Shown in pieces: positions 38,167 to 40,739 of a stretch of 40,739 nt of DNA. Origin of the DNA: a virus; the IMG/VR virus record IMGVR_UViG_3300028025_001564, positions 1 to 40,739 of that record; one strand, 5' to 3'. Under the pieces are notes generated by a model, which saw nothing but the letters and a program-made list of their open reading frames with translations, did not search any database and was not told where the DNA came from. The first letter of the stretch is position 1; each line of letters opens with the position of its first letter. The position numbers were made by a program, and so were the translations under genes.

Positions 38167-39358
38167 GCTCTTTCCTTTCTATCCTAGTTAAAACATCTGA
38201 ATGTATTTGTATTCTCGCTATGAGTGATGGATATAACTCAGGCTTACTTTCTATGTACTGTCTGAAATTCAGACAGGATAGACCACCATCTCTAACTTCT
38301 TTGACACTCATTACTCTAGTGAACTCAACGCTGGCATGCGCTAAATCAATAGCAGACTTAATGAATCTCGGATTCAAACTACCTCTAAAGATTCGCATCT
38401 CTAAAGTATTTCTATTGTTAGTATTTACGGCAGAGTATCTATCGCTACCATGCCTATCGAACTTATGCTTGAAGGATTTTTGTCCAGTATCGGGGTCAAT
38501 ATTGTCATTGAACTTAGCCCAATGACTAGATGACCTGCCAGCAAGCACCTCGTAGAAGTCCTTGTTATTGTAGACTAATTGGAGGAATCTATGCTGATGT
38601 GAACCGCCATTAAATCCAGCACGAGAAATATGCACATGAAGTCCACAAGTTTTTGTACCCCATGCCATCATGTCATAGTTAGATTTAAGTGTGCTGATAG
38701 TTTCCCATAGTATATTTGCATCCTTCATAAAATAACTATGGGTCATTGGATGAGATACTATCTCAAACCCACACTCAAGTGAGCCGTCAGATTTTAGATA
38801 GGCTAATCCATCATGTTCCAATCTAACTGCGTACTCGGCTGCATATCTGCGGTCTCCATAACTACCACCTCGGACTTCTGTCTCGACTTCTATGCCAAAG
38901 TAGAGCCTAGTATTTTCATCCTCGGAACTACGGAAGATAGGGTCAGGTCTGTATGAGTAATCATGAACTAACCTAGTATCAACATCCTCATCATGATTAT
39001 ACTCGCAACCATTTAGATAGGTAGCATCACAACCCTCACAGTAAGTAGTATTATTCTCATAACACCTCTCACACATAGTGCTATCGCTATCATCTGTACC
39101 ATAAGTATAACCTGTGAAGTAATTATCGCACAGGTCGCACCAATGGGCATCATTATTGGTGCAATTCTTACACCATAACTCGCCCTCTACATCATTGAAT
39201 TCGTCATCACATGTGATAACATCTTCACATTTCATGCACATTACCATGCAACTTTCGCAGACAGGGTCTCCGCTACTGGTAGTAGTGCCATCATCACTAT
39301 CTAATGTGGTATCACAAGCAATACAGCACTTAGTTTCTACCTCATCAACAGTTTCCAT
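38135..39358 (-). CDS. Amidoligase (COOH-NH2 ligase, glutamine-synthetase fold) with Cys-rich N-terminus
   Basis: 407 aa. Residues 10-120 hold at least seven C-x-x-C pairs (C12/C15, C34/C37, C41/C44, C63/C66, C74/C77, C96/C99, C107/C110), a long zinc-knuckle array. The catalytic domain has FGIEVETE (154-161), KSDGSLECGFEIVSHP (189-204), CGLHVHIS (238-245) and NTLEMRIFRGSL (317-328), the ATP/metal and substrate motifs of the amidoligase family described by Iyer and colleagues. It should make an amide bond using ATP. Start at 39358 follows GGAAAGGATAAA; the reading from 39388 begins in palindrome copy 4. Pair partner: the amidotransferase. Confidence 0.87.
   Translation of the reverse strand: METVDEVETKCCIACDTTLDSDDGTTTSSGDPVCESCMVMCMKCEDVITCDDEFNDVEGELWCKNCTNNDAHWCDLCDNYFTGYTYGTDDSDSTMCERCYENNTTYCEGCDATYLNGCEYNHDEDVDTRLVHDYSYRPDPIFRSSEDENTRLYFGIEVETEVRGGSYGDRRYAAEYAVRLEHDGLAYLKSDGSLECGFEIVSHPMTHSYFMKDANILWETISTLKSNYDMMAWGTKTCGLHVHISRAGFNGGSHQHRFLQLVYNNKDFYEVLAGRSSSHWAKFNDNIDPDTGQKSFKHKFDRHGSDRYSAVNTNNRNTLEMRIFRGSLNPRFIKSAIDLAHASVEFTRVMSVKEVRDGGLSCLNFRQYIESKPELYPSLIARIQIHSDVLTRIERKEHVSASSKFTE
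38259..38275. repeat. Start-associated palindrome, copy 3 (inside the amidoligase gene)
   Basis: TGTCTGA-AAT-TCAGACA, perfect. The only copy inside a coding sequence (it encodes C-L-N-F-R-Q of the amidoligase C-terminus). It lies 92 nt upstream of the amidotransferase start, so it may serve that gene. Confidence 0.75.
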
Positions 39359-39370
39359 TTTTATCCTTTC

Positions 39371-39387
39371 CGTCTGATTTTCAGACA
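39371..39387. repeat. Start-associated palindrome, copy 4
   Basis: CGTCTGA-TTT-TCAGACA: one arm base differs, leaving six pairs. It lies 12 nt before the amidoligase ATG 39358 and about 13-29 nt downstream of the start expected from promoter 39407-39435. Confidence 0.82.
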
Positions 39388-39406
39388 CTTCTTGTTGAGT
39401 GAGATT

Positions 39407-39435
39407 AGTTTACACTAACTCCGCCTCTTTGTCAA
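39407..39435 (-). promoter_or_regulatory. Promoter upstream of the amidoligase gene
   Basis: On the minus strand TTGACA (39435-39430), 17 bp, TAAACT (39412-39407, four of six bases of the consensus). Perfect -35 and optimal spacing, weaker -10. It lies within the 3' end of the 73-aa gene and would drive the amidoligase/amidotransferase genes. Confidence 0.6.
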
Positions 39436-39631
39436 TTCTGCGTTGGACACTATCAAGAATTATATTCACAATCTTGTCCCGCAAATCATCAGCATACTTG
39501 GCACGCCCCTCGAAACCATGCCTCGTATTATGTATGGAGAATTGCCTAAGAGATTCCCTGACAGTTTCTAGTTCATCTCTAGTAAGTGTCAGGATAATCT
39601 CATTGGCATAATCTACATTACTTTTGGACAC
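39410..39631 (-). CDS. Hypothetical helical protein, 73 aa
   Basis: GTG start giving V(M)SKSNVDYANEIILTLTRD and long charged helices, ending RIDKEAELV. It overlaps the end of the 43-aa membrane protein gene by 14 nt and has no strong ribosome site, so coupling is likely. Not recognised. Confidence 0.65.
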   Translation of the reverse strand: MSKSNVDYANEIILTLTRDELETVRESLRQFSIHNTRHGFEGRAKYADDLRDKIVNIILDSVQRRIDKEAELV

Positions 39632-39749
39632 TTAACTCACGCAAAGCACGAGTAAGTTTAGCGTTTCTAATTGCGGTGGTGATTACCAGCGTGGTGCTAG
39701 TAGTCAGCGCAATTATAATTGCTATTGTATCCGTTATTTCGATATACAT
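39618..39749 (-). CDS. Small membrane protein, 43 aa
   Basis: MYIEITDTIAIIIALTTSTT start; one hydrophobic span (about 7-27) followed by a basic tail (RNAKLTRALRELSVQK). Palindrome copy 5 ends 20 nt upstream, and GAAGGGC provides a ribosome site. A single-span phage peptide of unknown role. Confidence 0.6.
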   Translation of the reverse strand: MYIEITDTIAIIIALTTSTTLVITTAIRNAKLTRALRELSVQK

Positions 39750-39769
39750 GATTGCCCTTCGTAAATAAG

Positions 39770-39786
39770 TGTCTGAATCTCAGACA
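39770..39786. repeat. Start-associated palindrome, copy 5
   Basis: TGTCTGA-ATC-TCAGACA with flanking G/C. It lies 20 nt before ATG 39749 (-). The adjoining region 39787-39846 holds the tRNA-like element rather than a clear promoter. Confidence 0.85.
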
Positions 39787-39791
39787 CTCGT

Positions 39792-39836
39792 GCCCACCAT
39801 AGGAATTGCACCTATGCGAAGCCGTCTAGCGTGGGC
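39792..39836 (-). other. tRNA-like 3' half (T-arm plus acceptor-like stem)
   Basis: On the minus strand, ATAGG-TGCAATT-CCTAT forms a 5-bp stem with 7-nt loop, as in a tRNA T-arm (T54, C56 and A58 positions kept). It is followed by GGTGGGCA, which reads as a 3' acceptor strand and discriminator. GCCCAC on the other side closes a 6-bp stem. The anticodon and D portions do not form a cloverleaf. It could be a decayed tRNA, an attachment-site core, or chance. Confidence 0.4.
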
Positions 39837-39846
39837 TATCCAGTTG

Positions 39847-39990
39847 CTATTCGTAGTCCGAGTCCGTAGCAACATCCTCAAGCAAATCATCAAGGTTGGT
39901 CATATCAACCTGAAAAATGTCCTCGGTTGCCATTATCTCGGCTACTTCTTGCTCGGTCATAAAGTCTAAGGCAATATCGTCAGGACTCAT
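39847..39990 (-). CDS. Small acidic protein, 47 aa
   Basis: MSPDDIALDFMTEQEVAEIM start; 16 of 47 residues acidic, helical. ATG overlaps the upstream stop (TAATG). The strong negative charge would fit a DNA-mimic or anti-nuclease peptide, but nothing specific is seen. Confidence 0.62.
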   Translation of the reverse strand: MSPDDIALDFMTEQEVAEIMATEDIFQVDMTNLDDLLEDVATDSDYE

Positions 39991-40133
39991 TAGATTAACC
40001 CCATAGCCCGTAGATATTCAGGATTAGGCTTATTGCGGTTTTCTTGCTCTAACTTATTGCGCTCTACTTCATAATGAGCATCTATCTTTTGCGCTAATTG
40101 GATTAGCACATTTTCTGCATTTTGGTCTAGCAT
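39990..40133 (-). CDS. Small helical protein, 47 aa
   Basis: MLDQNAENVLIQLAQKIDAH start, coiled-coil-like, ending NPEYLRAMGLI. TTAGGATAAT precedes the ATG, and palindrome copy 6 ends 15 nt upstream. First gene of the leftward arm after promoter 40199-40227. Not recognised. Confidence 0.65.
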   Translation of the reverse strand: MLDQNAENVLIQLAQKIDAHYEVERNKLEQENRNKPNPEYLRAMGLI

Positions 40134-40148
40134 TTTTATTATCCTAAC

Positions 40149-40165
40149 TGTCTGATTTTCAGACA
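40149..40165. repeat. Start-associated palindrome, copy 6
   Basis: TGTCTGA-TTT-TCAGACA, perfect. It lies 15 nt before ATG 40133 (-) and about 27-43 nt after the expected start of promoter 40199-40227, the same geometry as copy 2. Confidence 0.88.
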
Positions 40166-40198
40166 CTCACTTAAGATACATTTTTCCTAAGTGGCTCT

Positions 40199-40227
40199 AG
40201 TATAACATAATAGCCCCTCAATGTCAA
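40199..40227 (-). promoter_or_regulatory. Main leftward promoter
   Basis: On the minus strand TTGACA (40227-40222), 17 bp, TATACT (40204-40199). Expected start near 40192. It lies between palindrome copies 6 and 7 and opens the arm of small genes. Confidence 0.8.
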
Positions 40228-40242
40228 GTTGAGGTTAGCCCT

Positions 40243-40259
40243 TGTCTGATTTTCAGACA
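40243..40259. repeat. Start-associated palindrome, copy 7 (upstream of the main promoter)
   Basis: TGTCTGA-TTT-TCAGACA, perfect. Unlike the others it lies 15 nt upstream of a -35 box and not before a gene start, which would suit a DNA-binding protein better than an RNA hairpin. Confidence 0.82.
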
Positions 40260-40436
40260 CTCCGCTAATCGTAGCCGCACTCATTCGCCTCGCACCAGTT
40301 TGTGTTGAAAAAATTGCTGGCGGTGGTTGTCCTCGTCCTCGTCCTACACCTAAAAATAGTTTGTGTTGGTTTGTGTTGGATTTTCCCCCCGCACTCGGGC
40401 GTGTCGAAAGTTGCAACGCACTCGGGCGTGTCTAGC
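40260..40436. other. Non-coding region with direct repeats
   Basis: No convincing gene between the main leftward promoter and the terminator at 40438. It holds GTTTGTGTTG three times (40298-40307, 40359-40368, 40369-40378) and the 16-mer CGCACTCGGGCGTGTC twice (40390-40405 and 40417-40432, 27-bp period), plus a CCTCGT repeat near 40331. The repeats look like protein-binding iterons, possibly a replication or regulatory centre. GC is higher than in surrounding DNA. Confidence 0.6.
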
Positions 40437-40437
40437 T

Positions 40438-40470
40438 AAAAAAAATAACCCCACCCCCTAAGGGGTGAGG
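40438..40470 (-). terminator. Rho-independent terminator for the rightmost leftward gene
   Basis: On the minus strand CACCCC-type stem (six pairs, 40452-40457 with 40462-40467; 4-nt loop) followed by TTATTTTTTTT. It ends transcription of the gene entering from the right edge and insulates the repeat region. Confidence 0.85.
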
Positions 40471-40488
40471 CTACTTTGTCGGGTTGAG

Positions 40489-40739
40489 TTAGGCGTTAGC
40501 CTTAACTTGAGCCTTGCTATTTTTCGCTAACTGATTCCATCCAGCGACGCAATTCATGGCAAGTTTTTCATTAACCAGTTTTGCATCTTTCATACTCAAG
40601 GTTGAAAAATACTTGATGGTCAATTCAGCAAACGCATCAGGGGTAATCCCCTTAAGGTCTGCTTCTTTCTTTGCTTCAGCATCTTTTGTAGTTGCTTCTG
40701 CTTCTGCCTTCTCGGTGGCTTCTGCTTTTGCATCCTCAG
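40489..40739 (-). CDS. Ala/Glu/Lys-rich protein, C-terminal part (gene continues beyond right edge)
   Basis: 82 residues visible, open to the window edge. First 30 are an EAK-rich helix (A-K-A-E-A-T-E-K-A-E), then a compact helical domain containing LKGITPDAFAELTIKYFSTL and MNCVAGWNQLAKNSKAQVKA. Not recognised. It is followed by its own terminator at 40438-40470 and is probably a separate, strongly expressed unit. Confidence 0.7.
   Translation of the reverse strand, partial: EDAKAEATEKAEAEATTKDAEAKKEADLKGITPDAFAELTIKYFSTLSMKDAKLVNEKLAMNCVAGWNQLAKNSKAQVKANA

Noticed and set aside
39787-39850. Complete tRNA gene
   Set aside because: T-arm and acceptor-like parts are seen, but no normal anticodon arm (7-nt loop) or matching 5' acceptor strand can be formed.
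36587-40259. CRISPR array
   Set aside because: The repeats are palindromic, 17 bp and spaced irregularly by hundreds of bases with genes between; no spacers.
40171-40416. 81-aa coding sequence on the minus strand
   Set aside because: It runs through the main leftward promoter, palindrome copy 7 and the direct repeats, with Gly/Arg/Pro-rich low complexity and no ribosome site.

Overview
This window is a contiguous piece of a tailed double-stranded DNA phage genome (Caudoviricetes) whose host is almost certainly an actinobacterium. The clearest host marker is a WhiB-type Fe-S regulator at 35980-36333 (-), a family confined to Actinobacteria and their phages. Two candidate leaderless start sites (24541 on -, 28792 on +) fit actinobacterial gene expression, and a secreted lysozyme-like domain of actinobacterial type is also present. 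The DNA looks AT-rich for an actinophage, which suggests a low-GC host such as freshwater planktonic Actinobacteria; that last step is inference. No integrase, recombinase or DNA polymerase is seen. The left edge cuts the large terminase gene and the right edge cuts an Ala/Glu/Lys-rich leftward gene.

Layout. (1) 1-28373 (+): packaging, virion and lysis genes, tightly packed and often joined by TAATG or ATGA overlaps. The order is terminase, portal, an HslV/proteasome-like Ntn hydrolase in the place of the capsid maturation protease, a 1652-aa protein with two small-residue hydrophobic stretches plus three further large proteins (candidate ejected internal virion proteins), scaffold, major capsid protein, seven very small Lys-rich proteins, a glycosyltransferase, a putative connector, and a rich set of fibre and adhesin proteins (repeat fibre, glycine-rich adhesins, a six-repeat kelch-like protein). 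An antisense HNH endonuclease gene sits exactly at the start of the next gene, a large putative tail nozzle protein. A membrane protein, a methyltransferase, an M15-like endolysin and a holin-like protein close the block. I see no tape-measure protein, tail tube or sheath, so a short-tailed virion is likely (inference). (2) 28374-28791: a bidirectional terminator, a 54-aa membrane protein gene on the minus strand, a second hairpin, and a symmetric inverted repeat that forms two back-to-back promoters with matching boxes. (3) 28792-34974 (+): DNA metabolism: a Cas4/RecB-like nuclease split into two cistrons, a RecA/DnaB-type ATPase, a PD-(D/E)XK resolvase-like nuclease, a primase split into zinc-finger and Toprim reading frames, a DUF1599-like protein, an HNH nuclease, an adenine methylase-like protein, a metallophosphoesterase and a sigma-like factor. 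(4) 40739-34980 (-): a leftward arm of mostly tiny genes with an amidoligase/glutamine-amidotransferase pair, WhiB, a secreted lysozyme-like protein, an FmdB-like zinc ribbon and another nuclease.

The most unusual structure is in the leftward arm. Seven copies of a 17-bp palindrome (TGTCTGA-3 nt-TCAGACA) occur between 36.58 and 40.26 kb and I found none elsewhere. Five lie 12-20 nt before a start codon, just upstream of the ribosome-binding site. These mark the first gene of each overlapping gene cassette, and three follow good sigma-70-type promoters. It looks like a phage-specific start-associated control element, either an RNA hairpin or an operator. The arm it controls holds the amidoligase/amidotransferase pair, a plausible novel amide-bond-forming modification system whose two enzymes both carry zinc-knuckle clusters.
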